In this document: piece after piece, positions 1 through 12,003 of the stretch
How the letters are laid out: each line of letters starts with the position of its first letter
Position numbering within the stretch: position 1 is the first letter of the stretch
Source of the DNA: Rosa chinensis
Lineage: Eukaryota; Streptophyta; Magnoliopsida; Rosales; Rosaceae
DNA length: 64,000 nucleotides
Direction: 5' to 3'
Assembly: GCF_002994745.2 (NCBI RefSeq)
Contig: NC_037089.1
Span: 377,001-441,000 of the forward strand
Made by a program: the position numbers and the translations under genes
Notes under the pieces: model-generated
Seen by the model: the letters and a program-made list of their open reading frames with translations, nothing else
Databases searched by the model: none
Told to the model about the DNA's origin: nothing

Positions 1-245
1 TGAGTATCGATTCAGTGACGCGAAGAGATCACACCTAAAGTCCTTATCCGTAAGGCAAGAAGTCCTTTCTCGAAAGGCTAGAGAAGAACCTTGTGGCGAG
101 GTTGGTGCTCTCCTCGTCCACAACGCTTGAAGAAGAAGTCAGGTCAAGGGACACCCCCGACGACTGCACCCCACGGTGCTAGCACGCCCGCACACTCGCG
201 CTCAAAAGAGACAGTTTGCAAGCCAACTGATTTTGGAGCCAAACA
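1..245 (+). repeat. 5' LTR, last 245 bp (gypsy element)
   Basis: This stretch matches two pieces of the 3' LTR: 16133-16236 and, after the CACTA insertion, 19243-19383. It shows a handful of substitutions against them. It ends in CAAACA at 240-245, before a TGG-starting putative primer-binding site. Confidence 0.88.
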
Positions 246-248
246 TTT

Positions 249-266
249 TGGCACGCCCAGTGGGAC
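249..266 (+). other. Putative tRNA primer-binding site (gypsy)
   Basis: The stretch begins TGGCACGCCC four bases after the LTR end, where minus-strand priming should occur. A TGG start pairs with the CCA end of a tRNA. I could not assign the tRNA. Confidence 0.5.
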
Positions 267-451
267 AGCAATAGTGTCTCTTCGTGAACGTAGCCATTGG
301 GAAGTCGAGCGAAAACCCTTACCAAAAGGTTTATGCTAACTGCTCAAGACACAAGACCTCTAGTTACAGACCGCACTCTCGCGCGGACTATCGTGGTCTT
401 TCTGAAGAACAAGTGACTCAACGATTTTCTCATCCTGCCCACTCATCCGAC

Positions 452-3146
452 ATGCCAACCGAACGGGGAGAAAATCACCTGACCGCTACTGAGGGTCAGA
501 ATGTCACTACCAATCAGGCCAGCGAGCCTGTTATCACTACCGCTGTCTCCAATACAGCGGAAAGTGGAAGAAGAAAGGCTTTCGTCGCGAAGCCTATTCC
601 AGAAGGAGCGACCTCAGAGGTGAGGTTCACGATCATCATGGAGAACATTGAAAATCATCGCAAGAAGATAGCCGCTGATTTTGAAAGGGAAACCGCGAAG
701 ACAGACCGGCTCATACTCGAACTAGACCAGCGCATTACCCGACATGCAGAAGATACTAAGCAACAAATCGCACAATCAGAAAGTGCAGTAAGGGCTCATG
801 CCACCGGTATCGCTGGTAAGCAGAATCAGTGCCAAAAAGATATCATGGAGGCCATCACGAACCAAACCAAGCAGACCGCGTCAGATATGGCAGGTTTTCG
901 TAAGGATGGCGCTAACCTCGCAACCGAGGTGGCCATGCAAAGAGCCGAACTGAACCAGGCACGAGAAGTATCGAACAAAGCTTTAGGGGATCCTAATGCT
1001 ATCCTCGGCTCCCTTGGCCAGCCGTCTGGTTCGAGCAAGTACGTGCCGCCGAACCAGCAAGAAAAGGTTAGCAGCAATGCCACTACACCTTCCCCAACTG
1101 TCACTGCTACACAACTGAAGAGTAAAGAACAAGCTTTGGTTATCAGCGGAGGCAAAAATGCTACCCCGTCAGGCGGACAGACCACCAGGCAGAAGCATCA
1201 GGCTTCAAAAGTTGGTGGAACCGCGTCCAGCTCTACCACCTTTGTTCAATATGACAGTGACAGGGCAAAAAACGTATTCCAAGAACTGCCAGGAAGCTAT
1301 TATGGTATTGACCAGGCTGGTAACCCGATTAAGATAACAGCCTTGACAAAAGAGATGCCCATACCAGCAGTAACTCTTCAGCAACCACCTACAACCCATG
1401 TTGTACATGTAGGAGAAGGGACAGGGGCTCTGAACCAAGCAATACCCTTACAGGCTGCTCGCCATACTGTGGCAGCACCCCCTCCTCCACCTCCGAGTCT
1501 AGAGTATGTAAGACGTGAAGAGGTAGAGGAGATGATCAGGCTGGCTAATCCTAGGACCCAAGTGGATGGGGTCTATGAGGGACCTTTCCCGCCACATGTA
1601 ATGCTCGCGCCCTTTCCTAGGGGTTATAAAAATATCATATTTTCTACTTTTTCAGGGGAAGACACCGAGAATGCGGCTACCCATCTAGCCAGGTTCAGGG
1701 TACAATGCAGCCAATACCAGAATGATGATATCCTCAAATGCAAGATCTTTGGCACTTCTCTCTCGGGAGCTGCCTTTAGGTGGTTTTCCAAACTTCGGCC
1801 AGGGACAGTGGCAGATTGGCCCGCAATGGCAAAGCTATTCCGAGAAACCTTTAGAGCCATTGAGCCAGTGGTTGACTTGGCTTCTCTCACTCAGATGGCC
1901 CAACAGCCTACAGAGTCTGCTGTGGCCTATCTTCAGCGCTTCCAAATTCAGAAAGCCAAGCTGAATGTCATCCTGCCCGAGAAAGAGTTAGTCAAACTGG
2001 CGGTCAAGGGTTTGGAGCCTCGTCAGCGAAAGAAGCAACATGGCAGTATGATCCAGTCAATGGGAGAGCTCATCACAGAGGTAGGCAGCTATGAACATCT
2101 CCTTAGAGAAACCGACGCAAGGAAGAACGCGTCCAAAGGGACATATGTACTAGAAAAACATCGCACCATAGCGGCTCTGAGCTACCAGCCGGCTACTTAT
2201 GACCCTTACTACCATCATCACATTGAAGAAGTGGTTCAAGATGACGATGAGGAAGAGGAGAATGATATCGCTGCTTATGAACTAACCGGGAGAAAGAATC
2301 CAGCCCTGAAGCAACTAAAAATTTCCAAGGAGCCTGTCAAGCTCAAATCGATGGCCTTCACCAAACCTGAGTTCGCGACATATACTTATGATGCCAATAA
2401 GGCACATGAGATTCTGGATGAGATGATCGCTGCGAAGATGGTGAAGACCGACTTTGGACCTTTTCCTCGACCAGACCAGCTCAAAGGGAAGAAGTACTGC
2501 AAATTCCACAACCTATGGAATCACAATACCGCGGACTGTACGTGTGAAGCTCAAAGACCAGATTCAGGTATGGCTTAATAATAGCAGTTTGCAGGTGGAA
2601 GCTCCAGTAATGGCCGCAACGCTCATAGACTTGAACCCTTTTCCTAACACTGGGATCAATATGGTCGATGTGAACTGGGCCAAGCAGAACCAGAGGAAAC
2701 CAACCTTGGATTTGAGTACAACGGGGCGAGAAGGAAGGACTACCGAGGATGAGACCCCTGCACAGCAGAAAACTAAACCAGTTGGGAAAGCCTCACCCGT
2801 GGTCCTATGCTTGCGATGCAAAGAAGAGTGTGGCATCCAAGTGTCACATGAAGAGGTCGAACAGACGTTTCGTTTTGGCTCTCTCCCACCTATTAAGTGG
2901 GCCTCGCCATCGCGGAACTATCAGCCTTCTAGCCCGAGAGAAAAAGAGAAAATGGAGTCGCCACCATCCCCAAAGGATTCCAATTTATTCAAGAAACTGA
3001 AAGCGGCCGCGGTCGATCACAAACAAGAGGAGAAGGCCACGAACGAGCGCAAGAACATTCTGACCAAGCCCTACATCCCACCTGCTCCAGCCGCCACCAT
3101 CAAGGAAGGAAAATGGTACACCATGGAAAAGGGGAAGGCAGTGTAA
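452..3146 (+). pseudogene. Tat-type gypsy Gag (frameshifted)
   Basis: This encodes the structural capsid protein of the element. The first in-frame ATG is at 452; the open frame extends upstream to 284 without an ATG. A coiled-coil-like region covers roughly codons 55-120, followed by a low-complexity linker with a run of prolines. The retrotransposon gag domain lies at about 1620-2110 (motifs FSTFSGED, WFSKLRPG and YLQRFQIQKAKL). Near 2500-2530 is a Cys/His motif, YCKFHNLWNHNTADC, typical of Tat Gag. The frame shifts at about 2535, and the remaining Gag tail continues to the stop at 3146 in another frame. The protein would run on toward the protease, but the frame is lost. Confidence 0.85.
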
Positions 3147-3969
3147 ATAAGCTCTTCCAGGAAGAGGAAACTGCAATGCAGGTTCGGGGAAGCCAAGCGA
3201 GCGCTAGAGGCTCTGGACCAGGGCCTGATCAAGCCTTCGCAATTGGTCAAATCACCTGAGCAGTATTAGAAGGAGATGGAGGCACTAGCTGCTAAGCCAT
3301 TAGTGGCTCCCCGCAGCCTTCAGAAACAAGCAACAAGGGCAGCTAAGCTTAGTGTTTTTTGCAGGATCACTGAAGAGAGAATACCTCCGCCAGCTCGAAA
3401 GGAGGGTTCGCCGACTCGGCGACCACATGTTAGGCGCAGGTTATTTCGCGAAGAACCAGAAGCTAAATCTTTGGTTTTTGAGAGACTGGGGGCAAGGACA
3501 AGACTACCGATACTTTACAATGGAGACCAAAAAGAGTCCAGAGTGTAGTGGTCGCTCCCCTAGAGGTAAGCGCAGCAAGGGAACCGAATTCAGACTCGCC
3601 CAACCAGGCACTTGTGGTACAAGAGCGCAAACAGTGTGAGGTCAAAGGCCTTACAGAGGAGTCGTTAGTAGATCGTTTGGCTAAGCAATTCAACACTGAT
3701 GCCCCTGTCAAAGAGCCCAACCTTAATCTGGAGGACGACATGGAGGAGACAGATATGACTGACACGTCTTGCAACATGGTTTACATACTCCCCGCGCGGT
3801 ATGCACTACAGGTCGCCGCCCAAGAATGCGTCGAAACTAAGGAAAACAGTGTGCAGTCCTTGCAGATCACATCGGCGGTCACGACACCTGTGGAATAAGC
3901 GATCTTGCTTGAAAAGGGGGATGCTCATAGCAAAGAAGTCTTCATGAGCTTCACCAAGCAACATCTGCT
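3147..3969 (+). pseudogene. Gag-protease linker of the gypsy element, frame-broken
   Basis: Short open frames at 3276-3548 and 3548-3898 in different phases hold charged, low-complexity sequence with no recognised domain. By position this is the linker between the Gag Cys/His motif and the protease. No intact start or catalytic motif is visible. Confidence 0.5.
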
Positions 3970-4569
3970 ATGGTCCAACACATGAGACCTCTATATATAA
4001 CAGCAGAAGTTGGTAGCATCAAAGTTAGTAAGATCATGGTTGAAACCGGAGCTGCAGTTAATGTCGTCACTACCAGGACCATGCACCTGCTCGAAATCAA
4101 GAAGGAGAAGATCCAGTCTACGTCCCTCATGCTCAAAAACTTCGCGAGGACTATAACAAAAACCCTGGGACTACTTTTCTTGCGCATCAAGGTTGGCTCG
4201 GCTGAGGGAGTTTATGCTTTCTTTGTGACAGATTTCTATGCGACCTACAGTGCTATTCTAGGCCGAGACTGGATCCATCCGAGTTATTGTGTTTCGTCGA
4301 CTCTTCATCAGGAACTCATTATGTGGAACATGAAGACAGATAAAGCGGAGGTAATTAAAGCTGATCCTCGTCCATTTCCCGTTTCCGCGAATTATGTAGA
4401 TGTCAGGTACTATTTGGAGCCTATCACTCCATTGCAGGTCAGTGGCATTGATGACAAAGGCCGCCCCACAGGGGTGACGGCCTCTGAATTGGCACAGTGG
4501 GGGCTTACGCTCGCAAAAGAAGGCTTGGAAAGGCCTGGCTACGCTGTGCCCAAGCCCTTAAGCGATTAA
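3970..4569 (+). pseudogene. Gypsy aspartic protease, active-site Asp changed
   Basis: This is a retropepsin-like domain that would cleave the polyprotein. The active-site motif reads IMVETGAAVNVV; family members have Asp at the Glu position (D-T/S/G-G), so the catalytic Asp appears replaced by Glu. The downstream AILGRDWI motif, typical of the end of the fold, is present. The frame ends at 4569 and RT continues in an overlapping frame, so a frameshift lies near 4540-4570. The product is probably inactive. Confidence 0.82.
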
Positions 4570-5872
4570 TGGATTACGACCTTCCAGAGGAAGGGATAGA
4601 GGCCTTCCACTCGCTATACGAAAGATTATCGTCGTACTTAGTGGAAAAAGAGGCCTATGATCGGATTGCGTCCTTAGAGGCCGTGAATAAAACACTCTCT
4701 GACCAGGAACAAGATAATGAAGTCGATATTCAGCTCGCTCCAACAGCGCTGGACGACTCACCTCCTAAGGTCAGAGATCCTACCGAGAAGGTCAATCTCG
4801 GAACAGCAGATGAACCTATGGCAGTGGTCATCAACGCTTACTTAGAGCCTAGCGAGAAACAGAGGCTCATTGATTTATTACATGAATTCAAAGACTGCTT
4901 CATGGAGAAGTATGAAGATATGCCCGGCCTGTCACCGGACTTGGTTTGCCATCAACTGCCAACACTCCCTGACAAGAGACTTGTGAAACAAGAGCCGCGA
5001 AGAATGAATTTAGAGACCCAAGTCCTCGTCAAGGAGGAAGTCGAAAAAATACATAAATCGGGCATTATCAGGGTAGCCAAGTACAATCAGTGGCTATCTA
5101 ATATAGTGCATGTTCGCAAGAAGAATGGCAAGATGAGGGTCCGCGTAGACTACAGAGACCTTAATATCGCTACACCTAAAGATGTTTACCCCAGGCCGGT
5201 CACGGATATGTTAGTAGATGCCGTAGTAGGACATGAATTGTTGTCCTTCATGGACGGCACCGCAGGCCAGATTCCTGTCGTAGAAGAAGACAGACATAAG
5301 ACTGCATTCCGGTGTCCCGGGTTCGCGGGCGTTTTTGAATAGGTGGTCATGCCTTTCGGACTGAAGAATGCCGGAGCAACGTATCAGAAAGCCATGAACC
5401 TGATCTTCCACGACATCCTGGGGAAGATTTTAGAGGTCTACATCGATGACGTAGTTATGAAGTCTCAAAAGAGAGAAGACCACATCACTGATCTCAGAAA
5501 GGTATTCGAGCGCATGCGGCAACACAAGCTCAGAATGAATCCCGCTAAATGCGTTTTTGGAGTTCAAGCAGGAGATTTTCTGGGATTCATTGTCCATCAG
5601 AGGGGAATTGAGGTCCCTGAAGACAAAGCAAGCGCAATCATCAATGCCACCGCCCCACGAACGAAAAAGGAATTGCAGCGTTTGCTGGGTAAGATCAACT
5701 TTCTGAGACGTTTCATCTCTAACTCTGCAGGTAAAATCTAGCCCTTCTATCCATTGCTGAAACTGCAAGGTCAGGCTGAGTTTGTATGGGAGCCTAAACA
5801 TCAAGAGGCTTTCGACAGAATCAAGGCCTACCTAGCGAGTCCGCCAGTGCTTGTTCCCCGAGAGTTGGATTT
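4497..5872 (+). pseudogene. Gypsy reverse transcriptase (in-frame stops)
   Basis: RT motifs occur in order: RRMNLE, KEEVEKIHKSGII, WLSNIVHVRKKNGKMR, RVDYRDLN, then VMPFGLKNAGATYQKAMN and VYIDDVVMKS (the YxDD catalytic box), FLGF and the thumb-like LLGKINFLRRFI. A TAG at 5340-5342 replaces the Trp expected between FE and VVMPFG. A second TAG at 5739-5741 precedes PFYPLLKL. A one-base loss at about 5870 shifts the frame into the RNase H. The usual conserved FSFLDAYSGYNQI region reads FMDGTAGQIPV, so it is also eroded. Confidence 0.9.
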
Positions 5873-7086
5873 CCATTGAAGTTATATATTTCAGCAGCTG
5901 AGGCGTCCATTGGCAGCCTGCTAGCCCAGGATGATGAAGAAGGCGTCGAGCATGCCATTTTCTACCTTAGTAGGACACTTACAGATTGCGAAACCAGATA
6001 TACTCCAATGGAAAAGCTGTGTCTTACATTGTACTTCTCAGCATGCAAGTTGCGGCACTACATGTTATCCTTTACTACTTGCACCATCGCTCAGACTGAC
6101 CTGGTCAAGTACATGTTGTCGCACCCAATTCTGCGAGGCCGCATTGGCAAGTGGGTATTGGCCCTGTCTGAGTTCTCGCTACAATACGTTCCCCAGAAAG
6201 CAGTAAAAGGACAGGCCATCGCAGACTTTCTGGTACATCACCCTATCTTGGATATCCGGACGGTGAGGGAGTTAGAGATAGCAACCGTAACTACCACCCG
6301 ACCAGATTTGGCGTGCATTCCAGAGTACACCATATGATATCAAGCCACAGTCTCCTTGCAGCCCTGGGTATTATTTTTTGAAGGCTCAAGAACTGAAACA
6401 TCAGCAGGGGCAGGAATTGTTTTGGAGAACCCAGCGGGCAATCGTTTCTCTTACTCTTTCCAACTGGAGTTTAAGTGTACAAACAACCAAGCTGAGTATG
6501 AGGCCCTTATTATTGGCTTAGAAGTCTTACTGGAAATGGGAGTAAGAGATGTTTAGGTTCGCGGCGACTCCTTGCTTGTGATAAATCAGCTTCAAGAGAA
6601 ATACAGATGTGCAAGCTATTTGCTCGTCCCATATTTGAATCGAGCCATCGAGCTGCTGGATCAGTTTGACGATGTGGGTTTGGAGTACATCCCTCACGAG
6701 CTCAACTTCGCAGCCAACGAACTCGCTCAACTGGCTACAGGCATTACATTAAAATACGGGGTTCGCGAGCGCATTCTGAAAGGCGAGCACCCCACATTGC
6801 CTTCATGGCTCGCGCGGCCTGACCAGCCTGATGATCCGGTCGTCGCGGCCCTAGAGCCTATTGACGTCGATTGGCTCATTCCTTTGATCGATTACCTCAA
6901 ATAGCCAGACCAGACAGCAGACAGGAAGACTCGTTTCCTTGCCTTAAACTACTTCCTCAGGGATGACGAGCTGCGACGGCATGGGGAAGATGGCATAGAC
7001 TTCCGATGTGTTTATGGCCGCGAAGCGAAATGATTGATGCGCGAAGCACACACTGGAGTATGTGGAGCCCATCAAGCGGGACCTAA
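5873..7086 (+). pseudogene. Gypsy dual RNase H and start of integrase zinc finger
   Basis: One frame runs from about 5873 to 7086, interrupted by four stops (TGA 6335, TAG 6554, TAG 6902, TGA 7031). The first RNase H (KLYISAAEASIGSLLAQD ... QAIADFL) follows RT directly. A second RNase H follows: WVLFFEGS, NNQAEYEAL, RGDSLLVINQ. Its first acidic residue (usually FxDGS) is Glu, while the other two acidic positions are kept. The acquired second RNase H is an established Tat trait. The tail carries the integrase HHCC start (MREAHTGVCGAHQAGPKM), where the solo LTR at 7092 interrupts the gene. Confidence 0.86.
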
Positions 7087-7091
7087 GATGC

Positions 7092-9596
7092 TGTGAACCC
7101 CTGTAATTCTATTTATTAATTTCGGTTTTTCGTAAGGTTGGTTTCGAATTTTAATTTTGAGAGTTGGGATTTGAGCTAGTTCCTGTTAGGTAGGAACTTT
7201 TCGGTTAAGTTCGGAATAACTGGTTCTCGTTGGGCTTTAGTAAACTAGTACCAGTTGGGCCTATAGAAGATTTGAGCCAGCCAATGTTGGTAAACGTAGA
7301 GAAGGAGTTTAATTGGGAAGCCAACTTAAGACTTAAGAGTGCATGAGATAGTTGAGGTGGGTATCTGAAATTGGAACACGTTAGCCTTGGTCAGTCACGC
7401 GTCCACACCTCCTGCCTACAACGCTCAGCACCTCACTGACAGCCTCCTCTACCTATATCTCTAGATTTTTCCGTCACTTGCATACCAACCATACTCCTTT
7501 AGTTCTCAGAACCAGAGGTTACACCCACTAATCTCGTCAGCATCCACCTAAAACCCAAATCACCTTTCCTACCCAACCTTGCCAAGAACAAAGAAACCAG
7601 CCATGGCAACGGGTTAGAAGCCACTGAAGTCCCTATCTTTTTCTATTGCCGAGTGTAGAAGCTTGGGCTTTGGAAATTAGACTGAGATCGGTTCCCTCCT
7701 AAGGTAATCCCAATCCAACTCATCCTTGGTGTTCAGTGGGTATTTTGATTTGATTATAAGGTTGGGAAATTGATAATTCTTCTTAAATCAAGGTTTGGAA
7801 TTGGGGAGAAGTAGAGAATTGGAGCTGGAGTTAATCGAAAGTCTTTGTCAGCTGAAAGGTGGAATTGTGCAGTACATAAATTGAGGAAGAAGGTTTCTGG
7901 GTGAAGGTAGTGTTGACGGCAACTGACCAAATTGAGGTAAGAAGGGTTCTTGGACTGGATTCAATTCTTTTTGGGTATAATTATAACTAAAGTAGAATTC
8001 TGGTCAGCTTTTGGTGGTGGTGTAGGTTACTATAATTGTTTAATAATGGATCTTTGGAATATGTTTTATGAATGGTGACGTCCAGCAAGATTAGTGAATG
8101 GTTTTGTCTTGGTATATGTATATTTATATCCATAATTGTGTGTTGTGGGAGCCAAGGTGATGGATGTGATTTCCGTGTAAAGCTGCAGTACTTGACCAAA
8201 ACTAGATCAAAGTTGTAGACTTGGTATGGTATTAAGGTTTAATTGTGAGCTGCATGTTGGTATAATTGAGGTTTTGGTCAGGAGGTCGTATGGCATGTTG
8301 CTAGTGCTTAAATAGAAATCAAAGGGAGACCATGATTATAAAATTTGGTATATGCTATGTTTGACCGTGAGCTTGTCTCCTTGGTGAAAGTTATGTACTC
8401 TATATAGAATTATTTAGTTGTAATTCATATTTGGTCGAAATTGGTATATAGGTGAAGGATAACCATTTGTCTCTAGAGAGTTACTAACCAAAGATTGTCG
8501 GATTTAGGATTTCCAGTTACCCAAGGCTTGAGCAACAACGGTGGAAGCTCAGAGATTGTCTAAGTACGGATTCCAGGTAGGGGGAACTCACCTACGCCTC
8601 GCTAGAGTTTACTTTTATTTAAAGTATTGCATAACTTACGCACGGTTTTGGTTTATTTTATTATATTATATTATTTTTCTTTTATCGACACGGAAACTTG
8701 TTAATAGCGTGTCGAGGCCGTGCTATACGGTCAAGTAAGTTAGATGACTTGAGAGCGAAGGGTGGCTCTGACTTCCTTGGGTTCGATCCCCTTAACCTCC
8801 GGAGGGTTAGTTACGCCGGTCGTCCGAGTACTCCTATTGTAACGATGGACTCGGTACGTGTGTGTAGCTAGGTAGTGGACGCTCTCGCTACGCTTACCTG
8901 GTAATCACTCTAATTAAGGTAAGGCCGTGTAGTTGGTCCGTAGGGACCGGTCATCTGGTTATGGAAATACTGGGATCCCGTCTATGAGTCGTATGTGCTC
9001 AATTTGGCGTATTTTACTTATACGTTATACGATATATGCATTTCTTTTTTTTATACTACGTTTTACTGCATGCTATTTATAAAACCTAGTGGGGTTGAGC
9101 TCCTCTACTGGGCGATGAACGTATGTGATGCTCACCCCTACTTTCCCTCCAGGAACTGAGCAGGAGCTAGCTGAGGACCAGACTTAGACACTTGGGTGTT
9201 GGCATCGTCAAGTTGTGTATATCTTCTTTTGGACTTGACTGTTGGTTTGGCAGGTGTTGATCGGTCTCCCTTCTTTTGAAATTGTGACTTGGTTTTGTTG
9301 TGGGAACCTTTGTAAATTTGTTATTATCCGCCTGCCTATCTTTTGGTGTGTGTTACTTAGCGTGAATCTGAAACCCGAACCTTGAACTCATGGCTTTTGT
9401 GGAATGTAAATAAAGTACTCTTTTGTTGTAAAATCTTTACGCTTCCGAATCGTATTCTCAACTTCAATCGTAAACATTTTCTCACCACAATTCTAAAAGG
9501 CCTAGCAAGCTTTTGTGGCACGGGTTTGTGGCACAAGTTGCAGACTCATGTTCAGAGGCTTGCGGCGCTGTAACGTAATCCTTTCAGGGCGTTACA
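7092..9596. mobile_element. Solo LTR (about 2.5 kb) inserted in the gypsy pol gene
   Basis: The element begins TGTGAACCCC and ends GGGCGTTACA, a TG...CA LTR. It is flanked by a perfect 5-bp duplication GATGC (7087-7091 and 9597-9601). Removing it restores the integrase reading GPKM|RWLIRRHGYYW. No internal coding domain, primer-binding site or second LTR copy is seen, so I call it a solo LTR left by LTR-LTR recombination. Long LTRs with such termini are typical of the Tekay/Del chromovirus lineage, which is an inference. Short open frames within it (8541-8738, 9382-9573) look non-coding. Confidence 0.88.
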
Positions 9597-9597
9597 G

Positions 9598-10680
9598 ATG
9601 CGTTGGCTCATCAGAAGACATGGATACTATTGGCCCAGTATTTTGAAGGATTGTATCGCTTTCTCCAAAGGGTGCCAAGACTGTCAGGCACACGGGCCAG
9701 TCCAGCACATTCCCAATATTCCCATGCAATCTATTATTAAACCTTGGCCTGCACGAGGCTGGGCACTGGACTTGATTGGGATGATTTACCCCCACTCTTC
9801 TCACCAACACAAGTTCATCATCGTCGCTACTGATTTCTTCACCAAGTGGGTCGAAGCTGAGCCTTTTGAAAGTGGCTTCAGGTCCCACCATTCGTCAATT
9901 TATTTTTTTGAACATCATCTGCAGGTTCAGTATCCCGGAAGTGCTCGTTTCAGACAAGGGGCAGCATTCATGGGAGGTGAGGTCGAGCAACTCGTCAACG
10001 ACTTGGGCATCCAGTTCATCCACAACACTCCATATTATGCTCAGTCCAACGGTCAAGCAGAGGCCAGTAACAAGATTATTATTACCCTGCAAAAGAAGAT
10101 GTTTGTTGAAAACCCTCGACAGTGGCACGATACGTCATATGAGACACTATGGGCTTATCGCACCTCCAAGAGGAATCCCACTGCTATGACTCCTTATGCA
10201 CTCATGTTCGGCCATGATGCCGTTTTACCCTTGGAAATCAACGTTCATTCCTTACGCGTGCAAGATCAGCATCACTTGATAGGTGAAGATTATGTCTAGG
10301 CGATGTGGCAAGAACACGAAGACTTGAGCGAGCAGCGCTTAGCGGCTTTGGATAATTTAGTAATGGAAAAACAACGTATCGCCCGCGCCTATGATAAGAG
10401 GACGCGTGGTCGTAGTTACAAAGAGGGAGACCTTGTTTGGAAAGCTGTTTTGCCCTTTGGCGAGAAACTAACCGGTCGCGGTAAATGGACTCCACGATGG
10501 GAAAGACCTTTTGTTGTTCACCGCATTTTGGAACACAGAGCTTTTCACCTCAAGGATTTAGATGGAGAAATCCATCGCAACCCCATCAACGGGCGGTTCT
10601 TGAAGAAATATTACCCTAGTGTTTGGGAGTTCGAAGATCCACCGGAACAACCTTCGTCCCAGACTGGGGGGCAACTATAG
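9598..10680 (+). pseudogene. Gypsy integrase (C-terminal part of pol)
   Basis: The second half of the HHCC finger (CIAFSKGCQDCQAHG) is followed by the catalytic core: WALDLIGMI (first Asp), VSDKG (second Asp, only in another frame at 9866-9970) and NGQAEASNKI (Glu). A pair of compensating frameshifts at about 9880 and 9960 puts the second Asp out of the main frame. A TAG at 10297 precedes the C-terminal domain (GDLVWKAVLP, GKWTPRWERPFVV), which ends at 10680. The insertion at 7092-9596 cuts the gene just before this part. Confidence 0.88.
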
Positions 10681-12003
10681 TTTTCGTCGGCTCGCATCAT
10701 CTCTATATTCAGGCCTTCTTTTGTGGCCTTAGTCTCATGTGTTTGCTTCGCCTACGAATACTAGGGGGCAACACTCTATACATTCAGGTCTCAGTTGAGG
10801 CCTTATTTTTGATTAATTTCCAACTTTTGTTGTAATTCTTTCCTTGACAATGCATGTTAAGAATATACATGATGGCCTGTACATGAGGCCTTATTTAATA
10901 ACAATATTTTTTATTTGTACTCAAAAGCATTCATTCATAGAGTGGCTTTGCGGCCAAAAGTAGTACAAATTGAAACGATTACATTTACAATTATAAGGCC
11001 AAGGGTGGCTTGAAAAATCATAAGGATTGCAGATCTGCTATGAGTTTCTGGATCTTGTGGCAACAAGGGGAGGTGATGTGATCGCTCATGCTCTTCCTCT
11101 CTTCACCCACATCCCTCCTCCTATCTGAGTCGCAGCTGCTATCATCTGTACCGGAGGAAGAGGGAAGGAAATAATCCATCGCAACCCTTCCAGTTGATTA
11201 TCCTCCGGGATGGAGATGGTCTTCAGAGAGAGCGCAACTCACAACCACATCTACATCCAGGAGAAAAACGGAAGCTTGACACTTAGACCCCGGAGGTAGG
11301 CCGCAGAAGAAGAACTATCGGCCTCAAAGTGGCCTTCCGCCCTTCTCCTTCCTGCTCCACCCGAGCAGACTGAGGAGAGGAATCCCTCAGAATCTGGTTC
11401 TGCCACGTTAGGAGCGCGACATGTTCTTCAGTCTAATTGAAACCGGTGAATCCCATCCGGATTTCCAGAGACCAAAGACATACCGCTGGACTTGAGATTA
11501 GGCCATAAGACCTACTCAGGTTTTGAGATTAAGCTATAAGGCCTAGGAATTTTGAGGCTAAGGGTGAGATCGTGAGGAGAAGATTTCATAAACTGAAGAA
11601 AGAGAAGTAAGGATCACGAAACTATCTCTGGGAAAGCCATATTTGCTTGTGTTTATCACTTCTCCAAAGTACAGGTATTTATAGGGCCAGTCACAATGGC
11701 CTCAACCGTGAGATGGGCAGTTGAAATCTTTTCGACGCCATCAATAAGAGTATCAATAGAATTGAATGCTAGGATCTCAGAAATGAAGGAAATTGAAAAC
11801 GCGTGGGAAGCGGGGCAGTCTTCAAGGAGGTAATAGCCCCATTTCGAGATTATCTTTTCAAACAGTTTCAATAGCAATAAAGGCAAATTAAACGCTGAAC
11901 TATTCGAAAATTGGAACATATATTTGGGCCAAGCAATGTGGGCTAGATATTTGCATTATAAATAATAATATTGTTCATACAAAATGGGCCTAATAGTAGA
12001 GGC
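10681..12003. other. Non-coding spacer of the gypsy element
   Basis: This lies between the pol stop and the 3' end of the antisense gene. It contains no convincing gene. Short repeats such as AGGCC/GGCCTT recur. The minus-strand open frame 11656-11919 resembles no known domain. Confidence 0.6.

Noticed and set aside
8760..8800. tRNA-like GGTTCGATCC sequence inside the solo LTR
   Set aside because: Only the B-box-like motif is present. No A box or cloverleaf arms could be folded around it.
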